Shown: positions 5,868 to 12,807 of the stretch, one piece after another
Numbering within the stretch: position 1 is the stretch's first letter
Layout of the letters: every line of letters starts with the position of its first letter
Translations under genes and position numbers: made by a program
DNA from: Candidatus Krumholzibacteriota bacterium
GTDB taxonomy: Bacteria > Krumholzibacteriota > Krumholzibacteriia > Krumholzibacteriales > Krumholzibacteriaceae
Assembly: GCA_030613345.1 (NCBI GenBank)
Contig: JAUWMD010000029.1
Span: 1 to 15,230, forward strand
DNA length: 15,230 bases
Direction: 5' to 3'
Notes under the pieces: model-generated
What the model saw: only the letters and a program-made list of their open reading frames with translations
The model's database searches: none
What the model was told of the DNA's origin: nothing

Positions 5868-7580
5868 TCATCGCCCGAACAGCTTCTTCTTGTATCTCTT
5901 GTGCGGCCTCGAGAAATAATCGGTCGTCAGGCGCCTTACCACTCCAGACAGCGCGAACAGGGCTATGAGGTTAGGGATGGCCATCATCCCGAGCGCAGTG
6001 TCGCCGAATCCCCACACTAATTCGAGCGAGAGAACAGTGGCGAGGAAATGCACGATACAGAATACGACCCTGTACGGCATGATGAACCGGCGCCCGAAGA
6101 GGTATTCTACCGATCTGTCGCCGTAGTACGACCACGATATGGCCGTCGATATGGCAAAGAGAAAGACCGCGATCGTCACGATGTAATTGCCGCCACTCGT
6201 GATCGGCGCGAGCCCGGTCTGGAACGCCCACGCAGTGAGCGGCGATCCGTTCTGCATCATCGCGCCTGCGAGCCGTATGTCCGTCGAGGGGACTGTGCGG
6301 CCGAATTTGTCGATGAAGACGGCCGAACCGTCATCGCCGATCTCGCAGATCCCGTTGAAGGGTTCGTTTGCGAGCAGAACTACCGCGTCGTCGACGAAGC
6401 TGCCGTTTCGGACGAAACTTGTACCGGACGCCTCTCCGCGGGCTATCGTGAAGGTGCCTGTCTTGAGCTGCGAATCGTCTATGAGTCCGTTTACCCCGAT
6501 CAATGCCGGGTCGACCAGTATCTTGATGTCGGACTGCCTGGTGAAAGGAATGGCCTCGACCTTCTTCCCGTGCCACACTCCGACGGTGACTATGACCAGG
6601 CCGGTAAGCGTGCATATCAGGAGGGTGTCGATGTAGGGGCCCATCATCGCGACGAGGCCCTCGCGGACCGGCTCGTCGGTCTTGGCGGCGGCGTGTGCGA
6701 TAGGCGCGCTTCCCTGTCCCGCCTCGTTGGAGAAGATCCCCCGCTTGACCCCCCATACCATCATGAACATGAAGGTCGAACCGAAGAATCCTCCGACCCC
6801 GGCCTTGGCGGTGAAGGCGTCGTTGAAGATCGTCATGATCGCCTGCGGTATGCGGGGAGCGTTGATAAACAGGACTGTTACAGCGCCGATGAAGTATATG
6901 ATCGACATGAAGGGCACCAGTTTGCTCGTCACTCGTCCGATGCGCTTGATGCCTCCGATGATAACGAGAGCGACCAGAGAGGCGCTTACGGCGCCCGTTA
7001 TCCAGGGCGGGATCCCGAAATCGCTCCTGAACGAATCTGCTACGGTGAAGGACTGGACGGCGTTCCCGCTGCCGAAGGAGGATATCACCGCGCAGGCGGC
7101 GAAGATGATCGCGAGCCACTTCCAGTTCTTTCCCATCCCCTTTTCTATATAGTACATCGGTCCGCCCGAGACTGTCTCGTCCTCGTGGACCTCGCGGTAG
7201 TGGTTGCTCAGCGTACACTCGGCGTACTTCGAGGCGCATCCAAGGATCGCCGTCACCCACATCCAGAAGAGCGCTCCCGGCCCGCCGTAGTGGATCGCCG
7301 TCGCCACTCCCGAGATATTCCCGATGCCTATCGTCGCGGAAAGCGCCGCGGTGAGGGCCTGGAAGTGACTGATCTCCCCTGTGTCCTTCGGATCGTCGTA
7401 GTAACCCGCGATGATCGCCAGGCTGTGAGAGACCATCCGGAGCTGGATCACCCGGAGCCTTGTCGTCAGGAAGATGCCCGTGCCGAGCAGGAGTACTATA
7501 AAGTAGGGAAGCGCTTCGGGCCATTCCCATATATACTTGTATGCCGAGTCGATCACCTGCTTGATCGCGTCACTGTTCAT
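5868..7580 (-). CDS. Na+:amino-acid symporter, AGCS (alanine/glycine) family, with large insert
   Basis: This predicted inner-membrane Na+- or H+-coupled alanine/glycine symporter is AlsT/DagA-like. Signatures: TAALSATIGIGNISGVATAI (residues 77-96), GGPGALFWMW (99-108), GGPMYYIEKGMG (139-150), GIFSNEAGQGSAPIAHAAAK (281-300) with TDEPVREGLV, and ISWSYYGDRSVEYLFG near 481-496. The family is usually 440-500 aa; this one is 570. The excess is a ~100-residue polar, beta-looking segment (about 337-437) between the membrane segments ending VTVGVWHG and starting AWAFQTGL. ATG start; GAGGGAG lies upstream on the minus strand. The SNF transporter gene is 33 nt upstream, so the two are probably co-transcribed. 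The substrate is not determinable from sequence alone. Confidence 0.93.
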   Translation of the reverse strand: MNSDAIKQVIDSAYKYIWEWPEALPYFIVLLLGTGIFLTTRLRVIQLRMVSHSLAIIAGYYDDPKDTGEISHFQALTAALSATIGIGNISGVATAIHYGGPGALFWMWVTAILGCASKYAECTLSNHYREVHEDETVSGGPMYYIEKGMGKNWKWLAIIFAACAVISSFGSGNAVQSFTVADSFRSDFGIPPWITGAVSASLVALVIIGGIKRIGRVTSKLVPFMSIIYFIGAVTVLFINAPRIPQAIMTIFNDAFTAKAGVGGFFGSTFMFMMVWGVKRGIFSNEAGQGSAPIAHAAAKTDEPVREGLVAMMGPYIDTLLICTLTGLVIVTVGVWHGKKVEAIPFTRQSDIKILVDPALIGVNGLIDDSQLKTGTFTIARGEASGTSFVRNGSFVDDAVVLLANEPFNGICEIGDDGSAVFIDKFGRTVPSTDIRLAGAMMQNGSPLTAWAFQTGLAPITSGGNYIVTIAVFLFAISTAISWSYYGDRSVEYLFGRRFIMPYRVVFCIVHFLATVLSLELVWGFGDTALGMMAIPNLIALFALSGVVRRLTTDYFSRPHKRYKKKLFGR

Positions 7581-7613
7581 CTAGCGCTCCCTCGCTGAAC
7601 GTACCCTGCGGGA

Positions 7614-8960
7614 TCAGCCCGCGATGAGTTCCCTGAACTTAAAGAAAAGCACGATGGCTATTGCAATCGGGCAGAAGAATCTCAGAAGGAACAGGATGAC
7701 CGGCGCCCAGGCGCCGTAGTTGGGGCATCCCTGCTCGATTTCGGCTGTCGACTTTGCCCTCTTCCATATCCATCCGAAGAAGATCGAGATGAATACCGCG
7801 CCAACGGCGAGCATCACGTTTCCGAAGAGCCAGTCCATGAATCCGAAGAAGCTCATACCGACGAGGGGAAGCTCGCCCAGCCATTCGACCGCCCCCATCG
7901 ACATGGCTGACGGGAGGCCGAATATGAAGGCGATGGCCGCCACGATCCATACGGCCTTTCTGCGCAGTATATGCTTCTCGTCGACGAGATAGGCCGTGAC
8001 TACCTCGAGGAGCGAGATCGTCGAGGTGAGCGCCGCTACGCTGAGAAGGAGAAAGAAGGACGCGCCGATCAGAGCTCCGCCGGGCAGCTTCGCGAATATC
8101 ACCGGAAGGACCTCGAAAACGAGGCCCGGCCCGGCGTCCGGATTCTTGCCCGCGAAGAAGAGGGCGGGGAAGATGATCAGCCCCGCCATGACGGCGATCA
8201 GGGTGTCGAAGAACGAGACTAATATACCCGATGTGACGATATTGTCCCTCTTCGAGAGGTAGCTCCCGTAGGTTATCATCGCGCCCATGCCGAGGCTCAG
8301 CGAGAAGAAGGCCTGGCCGAGGGCGGCGAGGAAGGTCTTGCCGGTGATCTTGCTGAAGTCGGGTTTGAGGTAGAAAGAGAGGCCCCTGCTCGCCCCTTCG
8401 AGGGTTACCGAGCGGATGATCAGGACGATCATCAGGACGAAGAGAACAGGCATCAGGATCTTCGCCCATCTCTCGATGCCGTTCCTCACGCCGCCCTGGA
8501 CGACGAGCACCGTAATGACGATGAAGAGGAGCAGCAGGGGGATCGTGACCATCGGGCTTGCCGTGTAATCGGTGAACGAGGTCGTGTTGCCCGACAGTGT
8601 CTTGGCTATGTATCCGACGGTGACCCCGGCGATGACACAGTAGTATGCGAGGATGCACAGCCCGGTGAAGACGCCGATGAATCCGACGAGGCGCCAGGCG
8701 CTTCCCGGCCTGATCGCGTCGAAGGCTCCGACCGGGTCCTTCCTCGTATGCCGGCCTATCGACAGTTCGGCGATCATCACGGGAAGGCCGATGAAGAGTA
8801 TGCAGAGAAGGTAGAGGAAGAGGAAGGCCGCGCCACCGTTCTCTCCCGCCGTGTAGGGGAATCTCCAGATATTGCCCAGTCCTATGGCCGAACCGGCCGC
8901 AGCGAGGATGAAGCCTGTCTTCGAGCTCCATTCTCCCCTTTCAGACGGACTCGATGACAA
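7614..8960 (-). CDS. Sodium-dependent transporter, NSS/SNF family
   Basis: This LeuT-fold neurotransmitter:sodium symporter family member is likely an amino-acid or related solute importer. The TTG start (8960-8958) is supported by AAGGAGGT 5 nt upstream on the minus strand. The N terminus carries the TM1 signature FILAAAGSAIGLGNIWRFPY (residues 17-36), with the unwound Na+/substrate segment, followed by ENGGAAFLFLY. Next are SIGRHTRKDP and, in TM6, FFSLSLGMGAMITYGSYLSK; later SVAALTSTISLLEVV matches the TM8 Na2-site region. At 448 aa it fits the shorter bacterial 11-TM type (Tyt1-like) rather than LeuT. AGCS follows 33 nt downstream; two Na+ symporters in one unit suggests coordinated amino-acid uptake. 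Substrate unknown. Confidence 0.94.
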   Translation of the reverse strand: MSSSPSERGEWSSKTGFILAAAGSAIGLGNIWRFPYTAGENGGAAFLFLYLLCILFIGLPVMIAELSIGRHTRKDPVGAFDAIRPGSAWRLVGFIGVFTGLCILAYYCVIAGVTVGYIAKTLSGNTTSFTDYTASPMVTIPLLLLFIVITVLVVQGGVRNGIERWAKILMPVLFVLMIVLIIRSVTLEGASRGLSFYLKPDFSKITGKTFLAALGQAFFSLSLGMGAMITYGSYLSKRDNIVTSGILVSFFDTLIAVMAGLIIFPALFFAGKNPDAGPGLVFEVLPVIFAKLPGGALIGASFFLLLSVAALTSTISLLEVVTAYLVDEKHILRRKAVWIVAAIAFIFGLPSAMSMGAVEWLGELPLVGMSFFGFMDWLFGNVMLAVGAVFISIFFGWIWKRAKSTAEIEQGCPNYGAWAPVILFLLRFFCPIAIAIVLFFKFRELIAG

Positions 8961-9048
8961 TTCGTACCTCCTTCGATGATCCGGCAGCCTGTGCGGAGCG
9001 TATCAGGAGAGACGGTACAGTATGTGGGGAAAACGCCGCAAGATTTTT

Positions 9049-9993
9049 TCATGCCGGCACGTTCCGCTCCGGCTTCTTCTGCGCCTGCCACAGACCCGCC
9101 AGAACGACTGCGCTTCCGGCGAGGAACCAGAGGGTCACCTCCTCGCCGAAGAGGAGCCAGCCGAAGAACGCGGCGAATGGCGGGTTGAGGTATATGAACG
9201 ACGCGACCGAGGAGGCGGGGAGATATCGCAGCGCGAGGTTCCATACGAAGAATCCCAGCAGCGTGCTGGCGAAGCTGAGGTAGGCGAGTGCGAACCAGTG
9301 CGAGGGTTCCATCGAGGACATCTTCCCGAAAAATTCCGGCGTCGCAAAAAAGAGGAGTGGCAGTGTGCCGATCACCATGGGCAGGCAGGTCACGACCGCG
9401 GGGGACCTGTTCGAGAGGAGATCCTTGCCGAGGATCGTGTAGAAAGACCAGCTCAGCGGGGCGAGGGTCGCAAGCAACATGTACTTCACGTCGGCGTTCT
9501 CCATGCCGGTGATCAGGCCCATCCCGACATGTCCCCGAGTCAACACGAGGAAAAGGCCGGCGAGAGCTATGAAGATGCCCGCGATCCGTCTCGGCACTGC
9601 CTTTTCCTTGAGGAACAGGATTGCGAGGATCATTGTAAACAGCGGCGCCAGCGTGGTCACCAGCGCGGCCGCGCCCGGTTTGATCTCGCTCTGGCCGAGG
9701 TAGATGAAGTAATTGTAGCCGGCTACCCCGAAGATCCCCATCCCGATCAGTTTCAGCGGCGCCGTCTTTATCGTCGCGATCGTCTCTTCCCTGATCGGCC
9801 GGCGCGACATGAGGCAGATTACGCTCACGACGAGGACGGGGAGAAATCTCGCCAGGACGAGCTCCATAGGTCCGAAGAGTTCCCTGAGGTGCTTTATGGC
9901 GGTAAAGGCGTTCGACCAGATGACAAAAAGCCCTACCATCATGAGCTTCACAGCCCAGGTGGGGGGACCTGTTTTCGGGGAATCATGAGGCAC
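9049..9993 (-). CDS. EamA/DMT-superfamily membrane transporter
   Basis: This 10-TM drug/metabolite transporter superfamily protein (RhaT/YdcZ-like EamA type) is often an amino-acid or metabolite exporter. Length 314 aa is typical. Two EamA repeats are visible: repeat 1 begins GLFVIWSNAFTAIKHLRELF and ends with FLKEKAVPRRIAGIFIALAG; repeat 2 begins LLATLAPLSWSFYTILGKDL and ends SSVASFIYLNPPFAAFFGWL with FGEEVTLWFLAGSAVVLAGL. GTG start with GGAAGGA about 9 nt upstream on the minus strand; the first ATG further in would remove part of TM1. It is upstream of, and co-directional with, the SNF and AGCS genes (88-nt gap with no clear terminator), so co-transcription is possible. Specificity cannot be read from sequence. 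Confidence 0.92.
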   Translation of the reverse strand: MPHDSPKTGPPTWAVKLMMVGLFVIWSNAFTAIKHLRELFGPMELVLARFLPVLVVSVICLMSRRPIREETIATIKTAPLKLIGMGIFGVAGYNYFIYLGQSEIKPGAAALVTTLAPLFTMILAILFLKEKAVPRRIAGIFIALAGLFLVLTRGHVGMGLITGMENADVKYMLLATLAPLSWSFYTILGKDLLSNRSPAVVTCLPMVIGTLPLLFFATPEFFGKMSSMEPSHWFALAYLSFASTLLGFFVWNLALRYLPASSVASFIYLNPPFAAFFGWLLFGEEVTLWFLAGSAVVLAGLWQAQKKPERNVPA

Positions 9994-10026
9994 TGGAAGA
10001 AATCCTTCCGGAACAGAGGGAGCAGC

Positions 10027-10056
10027 TTGAAACGGTGAGCAATTATATGGTATAAT
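10027..10056 (+). promoter_or_regulatory. Candidate extended -10 promoter for the small exported protein
   Basis: TTGAAA (10027-10032), an 18-bp spacer, then TATAAT (10051-10056), preceded by TG at 10048-10049 (extended -10, TGGTATAAT). Predicted start is near 10063. The region also has a TATAAT on the minus strand (10047-10042), so a divergent promoter for the EamA gene may overlap, but no good -35 is seen for it. Confidence 0.6.
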
Positions 10057-10118
10057 AAGTCACAGCAGGGTCAAGAGTACAGCAACTTGTGGAATCGCAT
10101 CGAAAGGGAGTGACTGTG

Positions 10119-10472
10119 ATGTTGAGACGGCTGACCCTGATGGTCCTTCTCATGGCTCTTGTCGCTGGCAGCGCCGACGCGAGTATATATCGCGGGAAAA
10201 GAGGGCGCAGATACTGCCGCAGACAGGGACTCGTTCTTTATCTGCACAGCGACGCGCTGAAGATCTACGAACAGTACGGATATCCCATACATCGAATACG
10301 TGTGCGGGGGATCGGCGAGACGCACGAGCACTGGACCTTCTACGAGGCGGGACGTGAGTTCATCTTCAACGAGGATCAGAAGCTCGTCAGGACCAGGAAG
10401 TTCTTCCCCGAAGACAAGAGGGAGCGGTTCAAGCGTTGGGATAAGAGGAAGATCAGGAATCCCAGATATTAG
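10119..10472 (+). CDS. Small exported protein of unknown function
   Basis: I recognise no named family. The ATG at 10119 is chosen because GGGAG (10106-10110) sits 8 nt upstream and a signal peptide begins there; an upstream GTG at 10089 would add an SD-less, non-signal leader. Residues 1-21 are a cleavable signal (LRR, then a Leu/Met/Val core ending AGSADA). The mature ~96 aa are very basic. The pattern IYEQYGYPIHRIRV, then HEHWTFYEAG, REFIFNEDQKLVRTR echoes the C-terminal module of the lipoprotein at 4989-5594 (G-x-P, ExW or HxW, aromatic strand, short turn, Val). The C terminus is Lys/Arg-rich. It is probably periplasmic. The stop is followed by a structured, T-tract-ended region. Confidence 0.8.
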   Translation: MLRRLTLMVLLMALVAGSADASIYRGKRGRRYCRRQGLVLYLHSDALKIYEQYGYPIHRIRVRGIGETHEHWTFYEAGREFIFNEDQKLVRTRKFFPEDKRERFKRWDKRKIRNPRY

Positions 10473-10485
10473 GGTGTTCGCATAG

Positions 10486-10697
10486 ACAGGGTTCGCGGGA
10501 GAGTGAAGCGGGTGACACACCTCACCCGGGAAAGGGCAAGGGGCCGACGGCCCCGAGCAACTTTCCCCGAATGGAAGATCGGGGGACGGGTCCCGGCTGA
10601 AGACGGCGTTACGTGGGGAGATGATCTTCACGGCGCCACAGCCGCTCCGGTTTGGAGTAGCCGGGACCAGGCCCCCCGTTCTATACCCTGTTTTTTT
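10486..10697 (+). ncRNA. Candidate structured RNA or structured 3' UTR
   Basis: No gene is visible in 10473-10810. By eye the + strand folds as follows. The ends ACAGGGT (10486-10492) and ACCCTGT (10685-10691) pair, and six more T follow. Hairpin A is 10509-10528 (7 bp). Hairpin B is 10528-10567: GGGAAAG/CTTTCCC, an internal loop GGCAA/GAGCAA, then GGGGCC/GGCCCC. A long arm is CGGGGG (10580-10585)/CCCCCG (10673-10678), then 10 bp GGTCCCGGCT (10589-10598)/AGCCGGGACC (10659-10668), enclosing a three-way junction with arms near 10605-10637 and 10644-10658. No dedicated promoter is clear, so it may be the 3' end of the small-protein transcript. I could not match it to SRP, RNase P, 6S, tmRNA or a known riboswitch. 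Confidence 0.45.
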
Positions 10698-10701
10698 CAG
10701 G

Positions 10702-10730
10702 TTGGATTAATCCGTTAAATCTGATATATT
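10702..10730 (+). promoter_or_regulatory. Candidate promoter of the lysine aminotransferase gene
   Basis: TTGGAT (10702-10707), a 17-bp spacer, then TATATT (10725-10730). Predicted transcription start is near 10737, about 74 nt before the start codon, placing a 7-bp hairpin at the 5' end of the mRNA. Confidence 0.6.
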
Positions 10731-10734
10731 TACT

Positions 10735-10791
10735 CGGCCTGGCTCAACGGGCCGGGTCTGTATTTATTCAATCAGTTGTAATAGAACAACT
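10735..10791 (+). promoter_or_regulatory. 5'-UTR hairpin and inverted repeat upstream of lat
   Basis: CGGCCTG (10735-10741) and CGGGCCG (10748-10754) form a 7-bp stem with one G-U and a GCTCAA loop at the predicted mRNA 5' end. It is not followed by a T tract, so it looks like an mRNA-stabilising 5' hairpin rather than a terminator. A second perfect repeat, AGTTGT (10774-10779) and ACAACT (10786-10791), lies just ahead of the SD and could be an operator or RNA hairpin. No lysine-riboswitch core is present. Confidence 0.45.
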
Positions 10792-10810
10792 TGTCCAAGA
10801 GAGGTGTTCC

Positions 10811-12184
10811 ATGAGCGGGAAAGGCATCACTGTCGCCCCGGGCGATGTCCACAAGACTCTCGAGAAGAATATGCTCGTCGACGGATTTCCTTTTGTCCTC
10901 GATCTCGAGAAGAGCCACGGCAGCTGGCTGTACGACTCGGCGACGGACAGGGAATATCTCGATTTTTTCACCTTTTTCGCTTCCAGCGCTCTTGGGTACA
11001 ACCACCCGGCGCTGACAAGCGACGAGTTCCTCGCGAAGCTCGGCCGTGTCGCGGTGAACAAGGTCTCCAACTCCGATCTATACACGACAGAAATGGCCGA
11101 GTTCGTAGCGACCTTCGCGAGCATCGCGGTGCCTGAGAACCTTCCAAACCTCTTCTTCATAAGCGGCGGCGCCCTCGCCGTCGAGAATGCGCTGAAGGCC
11201 GCCTTCGACTGGAAGGTGAAGAAGAATTTCGCGAAGGGGATCAAGGAGGAGAAGGGCCAGAAGGCCATTCATTTCCGCGAGGCATTCCACGGGCGTACCG
11301 GTTACACGATGTCGCTCACCAACACCGATCCGACCAAGGTAGACCTGTATCCCAAGTTCGACTGGCCGAGGATAGACAACCCCAAGGTGATCTTCCCCCT
11401 CGAGGACCATCTCGACGAGGTCATTGCGGCGGAGAAGAGTGCGATCGGGCAGATCGAAAAGGCGATCGCCGATGACGGCGACGATATCGCAGCCATTATC
11501 ATCGAGCCTATCCAGGGCGAAGGAGGCGACAACCACTTCCGCAGGGAGTTCTTCCAGGAGCTTCGCCGGATCGCCGACGACAGCGAGATCATCCTGATAT
11601 TCGATGAGGTCCAGACCGGTGCGGGTATCACCGGAAAGATGTGGGCGCACCAGAACTTCGGCGTCGAGCCCGACATCCTCTGCTTCGGCAAGAAGACGCA
11701 GGTATGTGGCATCATGGCGAGCGACCGTCTCAATGAGGTCGACAGCGTGTTCAAGGTCTCGAGCAGGATCAACTCGACCTGGGGCGGCAACCTCGTCGAC
11801 ATGTACCGCGCCAAAAGGATATTAGAGGTGATCGATGAGGAGAACCTCGTGGAGAACGCGGCGAAGATGGGAGCGATCCTCCAGGATACACTGAGAGGAT
11901 TCGAGAAGAAGTACCCCGGATTCATCGGCAACGTTCGCGGCATGGGCCTCTTCTGCGCCTTCGATCTTCCCGACTCGGCATGCAGGGACGCCTTCATCAC
12001 GACGACGATGAAGAAGGGCCTCGTGGTGTTGAAGTGCGGTCCGAAGACGATCAGGTTCCGCCCGCCCCTGAATGTTACCGCCGGCGAGATCGAAAAGGCC
12101 GCCGCCATCATGGACGAGGCGCTCACCGAGGTGAACAAGCCGGCCTGCGACGGGGACACGTCGGGAGCGGTACATACTGAATAG
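10811..12184 (+). CDS. lat: L-lysine 6-transaminase
   Basis: This PLP enzyme (class-III aminotransferase fold) moves the epsilon-amino group of lysine to 2-oxoglutarate, giving 2-aminoadipate 6-semialdehyde/piperideine-6-carboxylate and glutamate. It resembles remembered M. tuberculosis Lat (Rv3290c) along the whole length: MLVDGFPFVLDL (21-32), FASSALGYNHPAL, GGALAVENALKAAFDWK (119-135), AFHGRTGYTMSLTNT, PKFDWPRID, IEPIQGEGGD (231-240), PLP-contacting D265 in FDEVQTG, the FGKKTQVCG motif (292-300) with the PLP lysine among K294/K295, NSTWGG, and FRPPL near 416-420. The length of 457 is normal. ATG start with GAGG 6 nt upstream. It is monocistronic, ended by a strong terminator. No semialdehyde dehydrogenase gene lies in the window, so the pathway beyond this step is unseen. 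Confidence 0.93.
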   Translation: MSGKGITVAPGDVHKTLEKNMLVDGFPFVLDLEKSHGSWLYDSATDREYLDFFTFFASSALGYNHPALTSDEFLAKLGRVAVNKVSNSDLYTTEMAEFVATFASIAVPENLPNLFFISGGALAVENALKAAFDWKVKKNFAKGIKEEKGQKAIHFREAFHGRTGYTMSLTNTDPTKVDLYPKFDWPRIDNPKVIFPLEDHLDEVIAAEKSAIGQIEKAIADDGDDIAAIIIEPIQGEGGDNHFRREFFQELRRIADDSEIILIFDEVQTGAGITGKMWAHQNFGVEPDILCFGKKTQVCGIMASDRLNEVDSVFKVSSRINSTWGGNLVDMYRAKRILEVIDEENLVENAAKMGAILQDTLRGFEKKYPGFIGNVRGMGLFCAFDLPDSACRDAFITTTMKKGLVVLKCGPKTIRFRPPLNVTAGEIEKAAAIMDEALTEVNKPACDGDTSGAVHTE

Positions 12185-12225
12185 CATGATATCCCGGGTT
12201 CTCATACGGGCGACAGCGTAATAAT

Positions 12226-12255
12226 AGAGCCTCCCTGTCCGGGGAGGCTCTTTCG
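12226..12255. terminator. Bidirectional intrinsic terminator between lat and the FmdB-type gene
   Basis: AGAGCCTCCC (12226-12235) and GGGAGGCTCT (12242-12251) form a perfect 10-bp stem with a 6-nt loop. On the + strand it is followed by TT and a T-rich run (to 12262); on the minus strand by ATTATTA. It lies between two convergent genes and can serve both. Confidence 0.85.
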
Positions 12256-12281
12256 CATTTTCTTGATATTGTCCGATCGTA

Positions 12282-12554
12282 TCAGGCGTTGCAGGAATTC
12301 TTGTTTCCGCAGTCGTCGCACTTCGAAGGACCCGCCGCCGATTTTTCCTCGGCGAGTTTACTCTTCGAGTAATCGTCACTTCGATAGTCGGTCCTGTAGA
12401 ATCCCGATCCCTTGAGGATATGTCCCACCGCGTGGATCACACGGAACACCTTCCCGCGGCACTTGGGACAGCGCCTGCGAGGGGGGGCAGTTATCTTCTG
12501 TTCGGTCTCGAAGATATGCGAACATTTCTCGCACTCGTATGTGTATGTCGGCAT
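12282..12554 (-). CDS. FmdB-family zinc-ribbon protein
   Basis: This is a small protein (90 aa) of the FmdB/CxxC-CxxC-SSSS type; the family name comes from a putative regulator of formamidase, and most members have no tested role. The N terminus is canonical: MPTYTYECEKCSHIFE with C8-x2-C11, then RCPKCRGK with C29-x2-C32, forming one zinc ribbon, then the usual GSGFYRTDYR. The C terminus differs: in place of a Gly/Ser or polar tail it has CDDCGNKNSC (79-88), adding three Cys that could bind another metal. ATG start with GGAG about 7 nt upstream on the minus strand. A candidate promoter lies at 12603-12631. It is convergent with lat and divergent from the UPF0104 gene. Confidence 0.92.
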   Translation of the reverse strand: MPTYTYECEKCSHIFETEQKITAPPRRRCPKCRGKVFRVIHAVGHILKGSGFYRTDYRSDDYSKSKLAEEKSAAGPSKCDDCGNKNSCNA

Positions 12555-12602
12555 GTTCCGCTCCAGTATTTCAATGTCTGTTTGCTGTTGTCCGGTCAGG
12601 GT

Positions 12603-12631
12603 AATTTACATTCTCTCGATCCTTAAATCAA
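12603..12631 (-). promoter_or_regulatory. Candidate promoter of the FmdB-type gene
   Basis: The minus strand reads TTGATT (12631-12626), a 17-bp spacer, then TAAATT (12608-12603). Each hexamer matches 4/6 consensus at ideal spacing. Predicted start is near 12596, about 42 nt before the ATG. Confidence 0.45.
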
Positions 12632-12671
12632 GAACGCATGGCGAGCGATGCCGGGGGCGAGTGGGGCTGTG

Positions 12672-12690
12672 CTTTCTAAACTCAAGAAAG
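12672..12690. repeat. Inverted repeat in the divergent intergenic region
   Basis: CTTTCT (12672-12677) and AGAAAG (12685-12690) are perfect inverted repeats with a 7-bp centre, about 12 bp upstream of the TTGACA box at 12702. It has the 6-7-6 geometry also seen at 12722-12740, but the sequence is different. It may be a regulator site; evidence is positional only. Confidence 0.3.
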
Positions 12691-12701
12691 ACAAGGTGTT
12701 A

Positions 12702-12740
12702 TTGACATGGCAGGCTCTGCGGTGATAGAATTATTATCAC
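12702..12740 (+). promoter_or_regulatory. Promoter with palindrome over the -10 box, UPF0104-M14 unit
   Basis: TTGACA (12702-12707), an 18-bp spacer, then TAGAAT (12726-12731): 6/6 and 5/6 consensus. A perfect 6-7-6 palindrome, GTGATA (12722-12727) and TATCAC (12735-12740), covers the -10 box and start point, the usual position for a repressor operator. Transcription would begin near 12738. Confidence 0.65.
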
Positions 12741-12807
12741 TGATATGTTTCTACGGCCATCTTTTCGCAGACGATCGCCCGGCGGAAGGCTCTTCCGGAG
12801 GATGCTC

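Noticed and set aside
6048..7598. Plus-strand open frame (516 codons) across the AGCS gene
   Set aside because: It is fully antisense to a motif-complete AGCS symporter; the translation is Arg/Asp/Gly-rich with no domain, a typical high-GC shadow.
9022..10038. Plus-strand open frame (338 codons) across the EamA gene
   Set aside because: It is antisense to a 10-TM transporter with clear EamA repeats; the translation is charged and low-complexity.
10071..10631. Minus-strand 186-codon frame opposite the small exported protein
   Set aside because: No SD, no signal or domain; the + strand gene has a promoter, SD and signal peptide.
10486..10697. SRP RNA of the large (Alu-containing) type
   Set aside because: The two 5' hairpins plus long arm are suggestive, but the conserved helix-8 GGAAGGAAGCAG-type loop is absent. 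RNase P core (GAAAGUC), 6S and tmRNA hallmarks are also missing.
10698..10810. Lysine riboswitch ahead of lat
   Set aside because: The leader after the promoter is only about 74 nt and has none of the conserved L-box core; too short for that aptamer.
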